Positions 29,161-40,900 of a DNA stretch of 41,082 nucleotides are shown piece by piece. A program made the translations under genes and the position numbers. The notes beneath the pieces were generated by a model that was not told where the DNA came from, did not search any database, and saw only the letters and a list, made by a program, of their open reading frames with translations. How positions within the stretch are numbered: position 1 is the first letter of the stretch; every line of letters begins with the position of its first letter. Origin of the DNA: Zygnema cylindricum (taxonomy: Eukaryota > Streptophyta > Zygnematophyceae > Zygnematales > Zygnemataceae). The DNA is taken from positions 77,543 to 118,624 of the forward strand of contig JBBHKE010002991.1 of the NCBI GenBank assembly GCA_037447655.1. Reading direction: 5' to 3'.

Positions 29161-29830
29161 TATTGAAAAGTAAGCTTTAGTAAGTCTTAGAAATTTGAGT
29201 CTAGGACTTAGAATATTTTTGGAATACCAACTGTTCAATATTGACCAAATTTAGTGTGGATTTTTTGTAGTATCTACACGAATTGATATCTTTAAGTAAA
29301 TTAGTGTGTAGGGCCGCCAATGAATGTAGACGTAATAAGAATCACCCGGATTTTTTGGGTATAGATATTGTTAGTGGACAATTCTGGTCCAAACACTTAG
29401 ATTTTTGTCAGTACAATGTCTTTTAGATGTTTTCTAGATATTTTAGATGTTTTTTAGATCTTTTGAGTATTTAGTTCAATTAGGATTGATCATTTCAATA
29501 CAGAATGTACATTCTACACAAGAATTAAGGAAATGAGAGCACTGAGTACAGTTTAAGGTGTTTTATGCTCTATTGTCTCTAATTTGCTTGTAGTACATGT
29601 TTGTTTGGTTGAAATACCTCTTTCATTTGGAGTTACATATCTTACACTATAGATCTAGTCTTCTAGGCATTTCTCTTTGGGTTTGCTTCCGCTAACATGT
29701 CTGATAATGGCTCAGCTCCTATTGCAAGTGCTCTTATTAGCCCTAGTGCCCCAACTGCTCCTGCTGGTGCAAGTGTGACTCCTAGTGGGAGTGGATCACA
29801 GCCGAGTCTCAATGCCCATGACCTTCAACA
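29161..29830 (+). repeat. 3' LTR of copia D
   Basis: 670 bp, from TATTGAAAAG to GACCTTCAACA. Compared with the 5' LTR of E it lacks 20 bp around 29,420 (the GAACCATGTACATACG region). Its internal ATG at 29,697 opens a frame that runs off the LTR into the flanking satellite and stops after seven further codons. Confidence 0.9.
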
Positions 29831-29835
29831 ATCCC
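29831..29835 (+). other. right target-site duplication of copia D
   Basis: ATCCC, the partner of 24,343-24,347; it continues as TAACAGTTTG, a normal satellite unit. Confidence 0.8.
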
Positions 29836-32502
29836 TAACAGTTTGCGTAATTTAGATTAAAATTCTTGTTATCGCTAACAGTTTGTGTAATTTAGATAAC
29901 AATTCCTGTTATCGCTAACTGTTTTTGTAATTTAGGTAACAATTCTTGTTATAACTAATTGTTTGTGTAATTTAGGTAACAATTCAAGTTATCGCTAACT
30001 GTTTGTGTAATTTTGGTAACAATTCCTGTTATTGTTAATTGTTTTCTGTAATTTAGGTAACAATTCCTGTTATCGCTAATGGTTTGTGTAATTTAGGTAA
30101 CAGGTCTTGTTATCGCTAATAGTTTGTGTAATTTAGGTAACAATTCTTGTTATGCTAATAGTTTGTGTAATTTAGGTGACAATTTTTGATATCGCTAACT
30201 GTTTGTGTAATTTAGGTATCAATTATTCTTATTCTAACAGTTTGTGTAATTTAGGTAACAATTCTTGTTATCGCTAATTGTTTGTGTAATTTAGTTAACA
30301 ATTCCTGTTATCGCTAACTGTTTGTGTAATTTTTGTAACAATTCCTGTTATTGTTAATTGTTTCTGTAATTTAGGTAACAATTCCTGTTATCGCTAATGG
30401 TTTGTGTAATTTAGGTAACAATTCTTGTTATCGCTAATAGTTTGTGTAATTTAGGTAACAATTTCAGGTTACCGCAAACAGTTTGTGTAATTTAGGTTTA
30501 AATTATTGTTATCGCTAACAGTTTGTGTAAATTAGGTAAGAATTATTGTTATCGCTAAAAGTTTGTGTAATTTAGGTAACTTTTTTGTTATCGCTAATAG
30601 TTTGTGTAATTTAGGTAACAATTCTTGTTATTGCTAATTGTTTGTGTAATTTAGGTAAAAATTCTTGTTATTGCTAATAGTTTATGTAATTTAGGTAACA
30701 ATTCTTGTTATCCCTAATAGTTTGTGTAATTTAGGTAACAATTCATGTTTGGGCAAACTGTTTGTGTAATATAGGTTACAATTTTTGTAATCGCTAACAA
30801 TTTGTGTAATTTAGGTAACATTTTCTGTTATCGCTAACTGTTTGTGTAATTAAGGTAACAATTTTTGTTATCTCTATTTTTTTATGTAATTTAGGTAACA
30901 ATTCCTGTTATCACAAATAGTTTATGTAATTTAGGTAACAATTCTTGTTATCGCTAACAGTTTGTGTTAATTAGGTAACACTTTTTGTTATCGCTAATAG
31001 TTTTTGAAATTTAGGTAACAATTTTTGTGATCGCTTACTGTTTGTTTAATTTAGGTAACAATTTTTGTTATCGCTAAGAGTTTGTGTAATTAAGGTAACA
31101 ATTCCTGTTATCGCTAACTGTTTCTGTAATTTAGGTAACAATTCTTGTTATCGCTAACACTTTGTGTAATTAAGGTAAGAATTCTTGTTATCGCTAACAG
31201 TTTGTTTAATTTAGGTAACAATTCCTGTTATCGCTAACTGTTTGTGTAATTTAGGTAACAATTCTTGTTATAGCTAATTGTTTCTGTAATTTAGGTAACA
31301 ATTCCTGTTATTGCTAACAATTTGTGTAATTCATCTAATAATTCCTGTTATCGCTAACAGTTTGTGTAATTTAGGTAACAATTCCTGTTATCGCTAAGAG
31401 TTTGTGAAATTTAGGTAACTATTCTTGTTATCGCTAAGAGTTTGTGTAATTTAGGTAACAATTCCTGTTATCCCTAAAAGTTTGTGTAATTTTGGTAATA
31501 ATTCCAGTTATCGCTAATTGTTTCTGTAATTTAAGTTACAATTCTTGTGATCGCTAACAGTTTGTGTAATTTAGGTAATTATTCTTGTTATCGCTAATAG
31601 TTTAAGTAATTTAGGTAACAATTCTTGTTATCGCTAATTGTTTAGGTAATTTAGGTAACAATTTCTGTTATCGCTAATAGTTTGTGTAATTTCGGTAACA
31701 ATTCTTGTTATCGCTAATAGTTTGTGTAATTTAGGTAACAATTCATGTTAGCGCAAACTGTTTGTGTAATATAGGTAATAATTCTTGTTATCGCTAAAAT
31801 TTTATGTAATTTAGGTAACAACTCTTGTTATCGCTAATTCTTTTTGTAATTTAGGTAACAATTCTTGTTATTGCTAACAGTTTGTGTAATTTAGGTAACA
31901 ATTCTTGTTATCGCTAATTGTTTGTATTATTTAGGTGACACTTTTTGTTATCGCTAATAGTTTTTGTAATTTAGGTAACAATTCTTGTTATCTCTAACTG
32001 TTTGTGTAATTTAGGTAGCAATTCTTGTTTCGCTAACAGTTTGTGTAATTTAGGTACAATTCCTATTATCGCTAACTGGATGTGTATCTTAGGTAACATT
32101 TCATGTTACCACAACTTGTTTGTGTAATTTAGGTTTAAATTATTGTTATCGCTAACTGTTTGTGTAAATTAGGTGAGAATTTTTGTTATTGCTAAAAGTT
32201 TGTGTAATTTAGGTAACTATTCCTGTTATTGTTAACAGTTTGTGTAATTTAGGTTACAATTCCTGTTATCGCTAACTGTTTCTGTAATTTAGGTAACAAT
32301 TCTTGTTATTGCTAACAGTTTGTGTAATTTAGGTAACAATTCCTGTTATCGCTAATAGTTTGTGTAATTTAGGTAACAATTCTTGTTATCGCTAACAGTT
32401 TGTGTAATTTAGGTAACAATTCCTGTTATCGCTAATAGTTTGTGTAATTTAGGTAACAATTCTTGTTATCCCCAACTATTTGTGTAATTTAAGTAACAAT
32501 TC
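29831..32502. repeat. 40-bp satellite, block 3
   Basis: About 67 units in the same orientation as the other blocks, lying between the oppositely oriented elements D and E. Internal 8-unit copies (30,001 and 30,320) are visible. It holds two copies of the GCAAAC variant triad (30,468 and 32,104). Confidence 0.97.
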
Positions 32503-33172
32503 TATTTAAGGTCATGGGCATTAAGACTCGGCTGTGATCCACTCCCACTAAGAGTCACACTTGCACCAGTTGGAGCAAGCGGAGCACTAGGGCAAATAGG
32601 AGCACTTGCAATAGGAAGAAAGCCATTATCAGACATGTTAGCGAAAGCAAACTCAAAGAGAAATGCCTGGAAAACTAGATCTATAGTGTAAGATATGTAA
32701 CTCCAAACGAAAGAGTTCTTTCAACCAAACAAACATGTACTACAAACAAATTAGAGAAAATAGAGCATAAAATACCTTAAACTGTACTCAGTGCTCTCAT
32801 TTCCTTAATTCTTGTGTAGAATGTACATTCTGAATTGAAATGATCACTTTTAATTGAACTAAATACACAAAAGATCTAAAAAACATCTAAAACGTATGTA
32901 CATGGTTCACCAAACACTGTACAAACAAAAATCTAAGTGTTTGGACCAGAATTGTACACTATGAATATCTATACCCTAAAAATCCGGGTGATTCTTATCA
33001 CGTCTACATTCATTGGCGGCCCTACACACTAATTAACTTAAAGATATCAATTCGTGTAGATACTACAAAAAATCCACACTAAATTTGGTCAATATTGAAC
33101 AGTTGGTATTCCAAAAATATTCTAAGTCCTAGACTCAAATTTCTAAGACTTACTAAAGCTTACTTATCAATA
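32503..33172 (-). repeat. 3' LTR of copia E
   Basis: 670 bp. On the minus strand it begins TATTGATAAG and ends GACCTTAAATA, an altered form of CTTCAACA. It lacks one copy of the 20-bp AGATCT-containing repeat that the 5' LTR has twice. The embedded ATG frame is open to near its end. Confidence 0.88.
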
Positions 33173-33180
33173 CTCCCCTT
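33173..33180 (-). other. polypurine tract of copia E
   Basis: AAGGGGAG on the minus strand, directly before the 3' LTR. Confidence 0.85.
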
Positions 33181-33194
33181 AAGCTTTAGAAGGC

Positions 33195-34660
33195 TTACTC
33201 ACTTAGACCACATGCTTTTCTACAGTACAATTTAGGAGCGGGAAGGGTTTTTGTCAACATGTCCGCAACCATTTTCTCATCAGGCAAATAACAAAGTTTT
33301 ACCACTTTTGCAAAAACTTTCTCACGTACCAAATGTAGTCGAATATCCATATGTTTACTCTTAAAATGGTGACTTGGGTTTGTAGCCACAGAAATGGTAG
33401 CTTGATTGTCGCACCACATTATTTGTGTTCGTGTTGCGTAAAACCCAATTCTTGAAGAAATACCTTAATCCGTAGCAACTCTTTCAAGGCTGTGCTCGTA
33501 GCCATGTATTCGGCTTCCACAGTAGATTGAGCCGTGACCTTTTGAAGTTTACTACTCCAACTACAAGTACCACTTCCAATCTGAATGACATACCCAGTTG
33601 TAGACTTCCTACTAGGCACATCACCATAGCTAGCATCACTCCAAGTATTAATGCTAACCTTGTCCCCTCCCAAAGTAAGCCAAAGATTTCTAGTCCCAAC
33701 AAGATACCTTAACACCCTTTTTGCAGCCTCCCAGTCTCTCTTTTGTGGATTTTGTAGACTTGTGCTCAATACACTAACAGCTGCAACTATATCGGGCCTA
33801 GTACAATTCATGAAGTAAATTAGACTTCCTACTACTTGTCTGTAGGGTACTTGGGACATAAATTTTTGCTCTTCTGCACTGAGTTTCTCATCTATTATGA
33901 CTCCAAACTCATGCTCCATTCCCTCAAGTTTTTGCTTATACTCCATAGGAGTTGCACAACCTTTGGCATCAGCCAAGCCAAATTTTTCCAACATGTTTCC
34001 TATTGCTTCCTTTTGTGTTAGCCTAATGATTTTCTTTTTTCTATCTCTTTCAACTTGTATTCCGAGAATGTATTTAGCCTCACCCAAATCCTTCATTTCA
34101 AATTTTGAATTAAGAGCGTATTTTACTCTAGCAATTCTTTATTTGTTCCTACTAATTAGTAGCAAGTCATCAACATACACAGCAATGAATATCACCTCAT
34201 CAGGATTATCACCACACATCACATATACTGAATGATCTAAGCTAATTCTTGTAAATCCTAATCATGTCAAGAACTCATCTAACTTTCTGTTCCATTGCCT
34301 AGGGGCCTGTTTTAGGCCATACAAAGATTTTAAAAGTCTGCACACAAGATTTTCTTTTCCTACTTCCTCATAACCCTCTGGTTGCTTCATATAGATGACC
34401 TCATCTAAATCACCATGCAAAAATGTAGTTTGACATCTATTTGGTGGATGTGAAAATCCTCTATGGCAGCTAATGTAAGTAAGATGGGGACAGATGGAAA
34501 CCTTACAACCGGTGAAAAAGTTTCTTCATAATCTATCCCCTTCTTTTGATTATATCCCTTAGCAACCAAGCGAGCCTTATACCTGTCTATGGTATTATCT
34601 GGGTTCTATTTTAATTTAAACACCCATTTACTTCCAATAGCCTTTCTTCCTGGAGGAAGT
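33195..34660 (-). pseudogene. copia E: reverse transcriptase and RNase H
   Basis: RT sequence begins just after the shared frameshift near 34,685. The YVDD region is readable near 34,158-34,170, and a TAA at plus 34,139-34,141 follows it, as in D. The frame at 34,096-33,419 covers MKDLGEAKYILGIQVERD, the RT C-terminus and RNase H (MNCTRPDI, TWSDASYGDVPSRKSTTGY, VEAEYMA). A shared one-base loss near 33,420 separates the last piece (33,419-33,195, CDNQATISVATNPSHHF, HMDIRLHLV). Unlike D, the end of RNase H (KLCYLPDEKMVADMLTK) is in frame. Confidence 0.9.
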
Positions 34661-35318
34661 TCCACCAGATCCCAAGTTTGGGCACCATGATGGACTTCAT
34701 TTCCTCATTAACGGCTTCCACCCAATGTTCCCTTTCATTACTCGAAAAAGCTTCTTTCAATATTAAAGGCTCTTCTACGTGTGCAGAATGAGCAAAGGCT
34801 GCACTTTCTCCCCTGAGTCGTGCACTTCGCCTAACTCCACTTGGAAATTCTGTCGCTGGTATAGATGGTTGGGTCCTCTTCCTCGATATATGTGATTCCT
34901 CTTGGAATTCAATTTCGGCTTGAGGTAGAGGAGAGTCTACAACTCTTTCAAGCATAACACTTCCTGTTTCTGGTGGAGAAGATGATTCCAAGTCATTTTG
35001 AGTTAAACTAGATGCATTTTAAACATTTTTCTTGAAAAACATAGGATTTTCCTCTAAAAAGATATAATCAACACTTCTATTTTTCTTTTCATCCGTACGC
35101 TGACTAAATACATCTATTCATTTTCCCTCATCCTTCAATATGATGTTTCTGGCTACCACAACTCTATTTCTCCTAATGTCATACACTTTATTACCCTAAG
35201 CATGATCATCATCCCCTAAATATATGCCTGGTATGCCTTTTGGCTCTAATTTCCATTTTTGTGGATCATTATCTAGGAAGAATATCTTACTTCCAAAAAC
35301 TTTGAAGTGACTTACATC
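34661..35318 (-). pseudogene. copia E: integrase C-terminus and linker
   Basis: This is the minus-strand counterpart of D 27,072-27,640. It contains the IFLGDD.A.G/VYDIRRNRVVVARNI part of the integrase tail, several stops (for example near 35,020), and the acidic linker ending FPSGVRRSARLRG (frame 34,991-34,611). It is a non-catalytic spacer between integrase and RT. Confidence 0.8.
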
Positions 35319-36749
35319 TCATTTTTGTCCTGTCCACATTTCGTAAGGTGTTTTATCCTTTACTGCCCTTGTTTCCAGCCTGTTTCTCACATAAGCTGCA
35401 CAATTCATGGCCTCTGCCCAAAACTTGTAATCTATGTCCATATCAGCCATCATTGTCCTAGCACACTCTGATATGGTCTTATTCATCCTCTCTGAAACAC
35501 CATTGTGTTCCGGAGAATAGAGAACGGTTAGCTGACGTGAGATTCCATGCAATTTTAGGAATTCTGCAAATTCATTAGAAATGTACTCAACTCCATTATC
35601 AGATCTGAATCCCCCTATCTTTCTCTCATGCAGATTTTCAACCCAAGCCTTATACTCCTTAAATTTTGAAAAAACTTCATCCTTACTCTTTAAAAAATAA
35701 ACTGTAGTAAATCTACCATAGTCATCAGTAAAGGTATGCATAAACTTAGCACCTCCCACAGATGGATACCTAGATGGCCCCCATACATCTAAATAAATTA
35801 GTTCTAGCACCTTGCTACTTCTATGATCAGTTTGCAAAGGGAAAGGCAACTTATGAATTTTTCCCATTGCAGAACCATCACATACATTTGATACTGGTTT
35901 TTGACTAATTTTTACACCTTCCACCATTTTTTGATTTACCATCTTTTCTAATCTATCAGAATTCACATGTCCTAAACGTTTATGCCGTAAATCACAATCA
36001 CTGATTACACTTGAGTACATAACATCATTGTCATTATCATTTGCAAGACTCAACCGATACAAATTGTTTCCTCCAGCAAATCCCTCTGCAACTATTTTCC
36101 CATTCTTACTCACTGTTTTCTTTCCATTCTCAGATATAGTTTTAAAACCTTTCTTTTCTGCCACTGACGTAGAGAAAAAGTTTCTTTTAAAAGATGGGAC
36201 ATGCAACACATCTTCCAAAACCCTTTTCACAGGTATTCCCTCTACGTTCAACATTAGTGACACCCTACCCTTTGCTTTTGACTCAACAAAGGTATCATCA
36301 CTAAAATAAATTTTGATGGGTGAAATAGATTGAATACTCTCATATAGATGGCGATTGCGGCACATGTGGGCATATGCACCGGAGTCCATTATCCATTCGT
36401 CTTCCTCCACGCCTTCCGTTGCTTGTGCCATCGCAAAGTATTTCTTTTCGCTGTTGATGGGATAGCTGCTCACATCCTCCTCCTTTATTTTGTTGAAAAC
36501 AGAAGTTGGCCGTCCACCAGATTGAGAAGGAACCCGGCTTTCGTCCCAACCAGAGCGAAAATTTCTTGTAGCTTTCGCTCTCTTGTAGGCAATACACAAT
36601 CTGAAAACATGGCCTTTTTCATCACAATAATAGCATGTCAAAGGTGTCCTTCTAGGACCACTACCTCTGCCACTGCCATTGCCAATCTTAGAGTCTGAAA
36701 ACTCGTTAGCTAGTGCTAGAACAGACTTACTACAACCTCTTTGTGACAT
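35319..36749 (-). pseudogene. copia E: zinc knuckle, protease and integrase
   Basis: A 476-codon open stretch, the longest reading frame on the minus strand. It starts after a TAA (plus 36,750-36,752) that D lacks. It has the CCHC knuckle (C39, C42, H47, C52), protease DSGA at about residue 122, GAG-pre-integrase, and the integrase core with all three catalytic residues: Asp321 (LDVWGP), Asp384 (RSDNGVEY) and Glu420 (NGVSERMN). In the zinc-binding part, CDGSAMGK has Ser where D has Cys (CDGCAMGK). The stop comes from CGA to TGA, a typical methyl-CpG transition. The domains look better kept than in D, but the polyprotein is broken on both sides. Confidence 0.9.
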
Positions 36750-37428
36750 TTAGTTGGCTTCTTCACTCAAAATAAGTTTAATTTCTAATGCTATGTTCCA
36801 TTGACGCTGTGGAATAGCCCTAAGCCTATCCATGGCTCCCTTATATTCATCGGGCAAAGTTCTCATCAACAACATAGCCTGCTGAGGTGGTGAAATGTCC
36901 CCACCTGCACTAGTACTCTGAAGAAACAACCTTTTCATAGCATAAGAATGATATGACATACTACCTCCAGAATACTTAAATTCAAAAATCTGAATGATTA
37001 TGTTTGTCTGGACGGTAACATCTAGCTGAACATACATAGCACGTACACTAAACCAAACATCGGATGCTTTCTTCATCTCAAAATACGACATTACCAAAAT
37101 CTTTTGTCATAGACTGCTTCAAGACGTTGAGGCAATAGAGATTCTTCTTTCTCCAATCCGGCGTAGTCACATCCGCTATTCCTTCCACAATAGGTGACAA
37201 GTCCCTCTCCTCGAAATATGAGCTCAACATATCTTCCCAGTATAAGTAGTCAGTTCCGTCAAAAATAGGCAATTTGGGCGGTGGGCCCATAACCTGTTGA
37301 AGGTCTTGGGCATTAAGACTCGGCTGTGATCCACTCCCACTAGGAGTCACACTTGCACCAGCAGGTGCAGGTGGAGTACTAGGGCTAATAAGAGCACTTG
37401 TAATAGGAGCTGAGCCATTATCAGACAT
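36750..37428 (-). pseudogene. copia E: gag
   Basis: As in D, the frame opens at an ATG inside the 5' LTR (37,428) and runs through the primer-binding site into gag (QQVMGPPPKLPIFDGTDYLYWEDML). An extra T near 37,085 shifts the frame, so the second piece (37,097-36,750) overlaps in another register: MKKASDVWFSVRAMYVQLDV through MRTLPDEYKGAMDRL. E has CAG where D has the TAG stop. The zinc knuckle lies in the next entry. Confidence 0.85.
37280..37294 (-). other. primer-binding site of copia E
   Basis: On the minus strand, GGTTATGGGCCCACC directly after the LTR end CAACA, identical to D. Confidence 0.85.
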
Positions 37429-37983
37429 GTTAGCGAAAGCAAAACCAAAAAGAAATGCCTAAAAGACTAGAACTATAGTGTAAGATATGTAACTCCAAAC
37501 GAAAGAGGTATTTTAACCAAAGAAACATGTACTACAAGCAAATTAGAGACAATAGAGCATCAAACACCTTAAACTGTACTGAGTGCTCTCATTTTCTTAA
37601 TTCTTGTGTATAATGTACAATCTGTATTGAAATGATCAATCCTAATTGAACTAAATACTCAAAAGATCTAGAAAACACCTAAAAGATCTAGAAAATATCT
37701 AAAACGTATGTACATGGTTCACAAGACATTGTACTTACAAAAATCTAAGTGTTTGGACCAGAATTGTCCACTAACAATATCTATACCGTAAAAATCCGGG
37801 TGATTCTTATCACGTCTACATTCATTGGCGGCCCTACACACTAATTAACTTAAAGATATCAATTCGTGTAGATACTACAAAAAATTCACACTAAATTTGG
37901 TCAATATTGAACAGTTGGTATTCCAAAAATATTCTAAGTCCTGAACTCAAATTTCTAAGACTTACTAAAGCTACTTTTTAATA
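37295..37983 (-). repeat. 5' LTR of copia E
   Basis: 689 bp. On the minus strand it begins TATTAAAAAG and ends GACCTTCAACA. It keeps both copies of the 20-bp AGATCT repeat and the ACCATGTACATACG segment. The embedded gag start region is open. Confidence 0.9.
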
Positions 37984-40900
37984 TAATTTAGGTAACAATT
38001 TTGTTATCGGTAACTGTTTGTGTTATTTAGGTAACAATTCTTGTTATCGCTAATTGTTTGTGTAATTTAGGTAACAATTCTTGTTATTGCTAATTGTTTC
38101 TGTAATTTAGGTAACAATTTTTGTTTTCTCTAACATTTTGTGTAATTTAGATTACAATTCTTGTTATCGCTAACAGTTTGTGTAATTTAGATAACAATTC
38201 CTGTTATCGCTAATAGTTTATGTAATTAAGGTAACAATTCCTGTTATCGCTAATAGTTTGTGTAATTTAAGTAATAATTCGAGTTATCGCTAACTATTTC
38301 TGTAATTTAGGTAACAATACTTGTTATCGCTAACAGTTTGTTTAATTTAGGTAACAATTCTTGTTATCGCTAATAGTTTTTGTAATTTAGGTAACAATTC
38401 ATTTTATCGCTAACTGTTTCTATAATTTAGGTAACAATTCTTGTTATCGCTAACAGTTTGTGTAATTTAGGTAACAATTCTTGTTATTGCTAATAGTTTG
38501 TGTAATTTAGGTAACAATTCTTGTTATCGTAAACTGTTTGTGTAATTTAGGAAATAATTCTTGTTATCGCTAACAATTTGTGTACTTTAGGTAACAATTC
38601 CTCTTATCGCTAACTGTTTCTATAATTTAGGTAAGATTTCTTGTTATCGCTAATAGTTTGTGTAATTTAGGTAACAATTCCTGTTATCGCTAAAAGTTTG
38701 TGTAATTTAGGTAACTATAATTGTTATCGATAACAGTTTGTGTAATTTAGGTAACAATTCCTGTTATCGCTAACTGTTTGTGTAATTTAGGTAACAATTC
38801 TTATTATCGCTAATTGTTTATGTAATTTAGGTAACAATTCGTGTTATCGCTAATAGTTTGTGTAATTTAGGTAACAATTCTTGTTATTGCTAATTGTTTG
38901 TGTAATTTAGGTAACAATTTTTGTTATATCTAACAGTTTGTGTAATTTAGATTACAATTCTTGTTATTGCTAACAGTTTGTGTAATTTAGATATTAATTC
39001 TTGTTATCGCTAATAGTTTATGTCTTTAAGGTAACAATTCCTGTTATCGCTAATAGTTTGTGTAATTTAGGTAACAATTCCTGTTATCGCTAACTGTTTC
39101 TGTAATTTCGGTAATAATTCTTGTTATCGCTAACAGTTTGTGTAATTTAGGTAACAATTCCTCTTATCGCTAACTGTTTTATTAATTTAGGGAACTATTC
39201 TTGTTATCGCTAATAGTTTGTGTAATTTAGGTAACAATTCCTGTTATCGCTAATAGTTTGTGTAATTAAGGTAACTATTATTGTTATCGCTAACAATTTG
39301 TATAATTTAGGTAGCAATTCCTGTTATCACTAACTGTTTGTGTAATTTAGGTAACAATTCTTGTTATCGCTAATTGTTTGTGTAATTTAGGTAACAATTC
39401 GTGTTATCTCTTAGAGTTTGTGTAATTTAGATAACAATTCCTGTTATCGCTAATAGTTTGTGTAATTTAGGTAACTATTATTGTTATCGCTTACAGTTTG
39501 TGTAATTTAGGTAACAATTCCTGTTATCGCTAACTGTTTCTGTAATTTAGGTAACAATTATTTTTATCGGTAATTGTTTGTGTAATTTAGGTAACAATTC
39601 TTGTTATCGCCAATAGTTTGTGAAATTTAGGTAAAAATTCTTGTTATCGCTAATTATTTGTGTAATCTAGGTAACAATTTTTGTTATCGCTAACAGTTTG
39701 TGTAATTTAGATAACAATTATTGTTATCGCTAATTGTTTGTGTAATTTAGGTAACAATTCCTGTTATCGCTAACTGTTTCAGTAATTTAGGTGACAATTC
39801 GTGTTATCGCAAATAGTTTATGTAATTAAGGTAACAATTCATGTTATTGCTTACAGTTTGTGTAATTTAAGTAATAATTCCTGTTATCGCTAATTGTTTG
39901 TGTAATTTAGGTAACAATTCTTGTTATCGCTAATTGTTTGTGTAATTTAGGTAACAATTTTGTTATCGCTAATAGTTTGTGTAATTTAGGTAACAATACC
40001 TGTTAATGCTAACAGTTTGTGTAATTTAAGTAATAATTCCTGTTATCGCTAATTGTTTCTGTAATATAGGTAACAATTCTTGTTATCGCTAATAGTTTGT
40101 GTAATTTAGGTAACAATTCCTCTAATCGCTAATAGGTTGTGTAATTTAGGTAACTATTCTTGTTATCGCTAACAGTTTGTGTAATTTAGGTAACAATCCA
40201 TGTTATCGCTAACAGTTTGTGTAATTTAGGTAACAATTCTTGTTATCGCTAATTGTTTGTCTAATTCAGGTAACAATTTTTGTTATCCCTAACAGTTTGA
40301 GTAATTTAGATAACAATACTTGTTATAGCTAACTGTTTGTGTAATTTAAGTTATAATTCTTGTTATCGCTAATAGTTTTTGTAATTTAGGTAACAATTCT
40401 TGTTATCGCTTAAAGTTTCTGTAATTTAGATAACAATTCCTGTTATCGCTTACTGTTTCTGTAATTTAGGTAACAATTCCTGTTATCGCTAATTGTTTGT
40501 GTAATTTAGGTAACAATTATTGTTATCCCTAACAGTTTGTGTAATTTAGGTAACAATTCATGTTATCGCTAAATGTTTGTGTAATTTAGGTAACAATTCT
40601 TATTATTACTAATTGTTTGTGTAATTTAGGTAACAATTCCTGTTATCGCTAATAGTTTGTGTAACTTAGGATACATTTCTTGTTAACGCTAATAATTTGT
40701 GTAATTTAGGTAAAAATTCTTGTTATCGCTAACTGTTTGTGTAATTTTGGTAACAAGTCCTGTAATTGTTAACTGTTTGTGTAATTTAGGTAACAATTCT
40801 TATTATAGCTAATGGTTTGTGTAATTTAGGTAACAATTCTGTTATCGCTAATAGTTTGTGTAATTTAGGTAACAATTCATGTTACTGCAAACTGTTTGTG

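Larger units (their letters stand above)
24348..29830 (+). mobile_element. Ty1/copia element D, full length, inserted in satellite
   Basis: A 5,483-bp element with 5' LTR (689 bp), primer-binding site, gag-pol, polypurine tract and 3' LTR (670 bp), flanked by the 5-bp duplication ATCCC. It lies inside the 40-bp satellite and is the inverted partner of element E. Gag and pol are in one frame from 24,903 to about 27,640, interrupted only by nonsense codons; after that, indels shift the frame. Three lesions are shared with E. The two LTRs differ by a few per cent by eye plus a 20-bp deletion in the 3' LTR, so the insertion is moderately old and clearly younger than A, B and C. Confidence 0.95.
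32503..37983 (-). mobile_element. Ty1/copia element E, full length, inverted relative to D
   Basis: A 5,481-bp minus-strand element of the same family as D, with 5' LTR 37,983-37,295, primer site, gag-pol, polypurine tract and 3' LTR 33,172-32,503. It is inserted in the same satellite. No clean target-site duplication is seen: the left flank ends AATTC and the right flank begins TAATTT. E keeps some residues that D has lost (protease DSGA, integrase Glu) and has its own defects (a frameshift near 37,085, a TAA at 36,750, a CGA-to-TGA stop at 35,319, and a zinc-ligand Cys changed to Ser). Three lesions are shared with D. Confidence 0.95.

Noticed and set aside
22462-32520. A recurrent breakpoint inside gag (GACCTTCAACA) joined to satellite at three places
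   Set aside because: It first looked like a preferred recombination site. The primer-binding site that follows it in full elements, and the ATCCC duplication of D, show that it is simply the 3' end of the LTR.
33836-34235. Plus-strand frames within copia E
   Set aside because: They are complements of RT and RNase H coding sequence; equivalent shadows occur on the minus strand of D.
24348-37983. Equal LTR sizes in D and E (689 and 670 bp) as proof of an inverted segmental duplication
   Set aside because: The 3' LTR of D lost a 20-bp segment near the ACCATGTACATACG part, while that of E lost one copy of the AGATCT repeat. The equal lengths are coincidental, and the satellite between and around the elements is not inverted.
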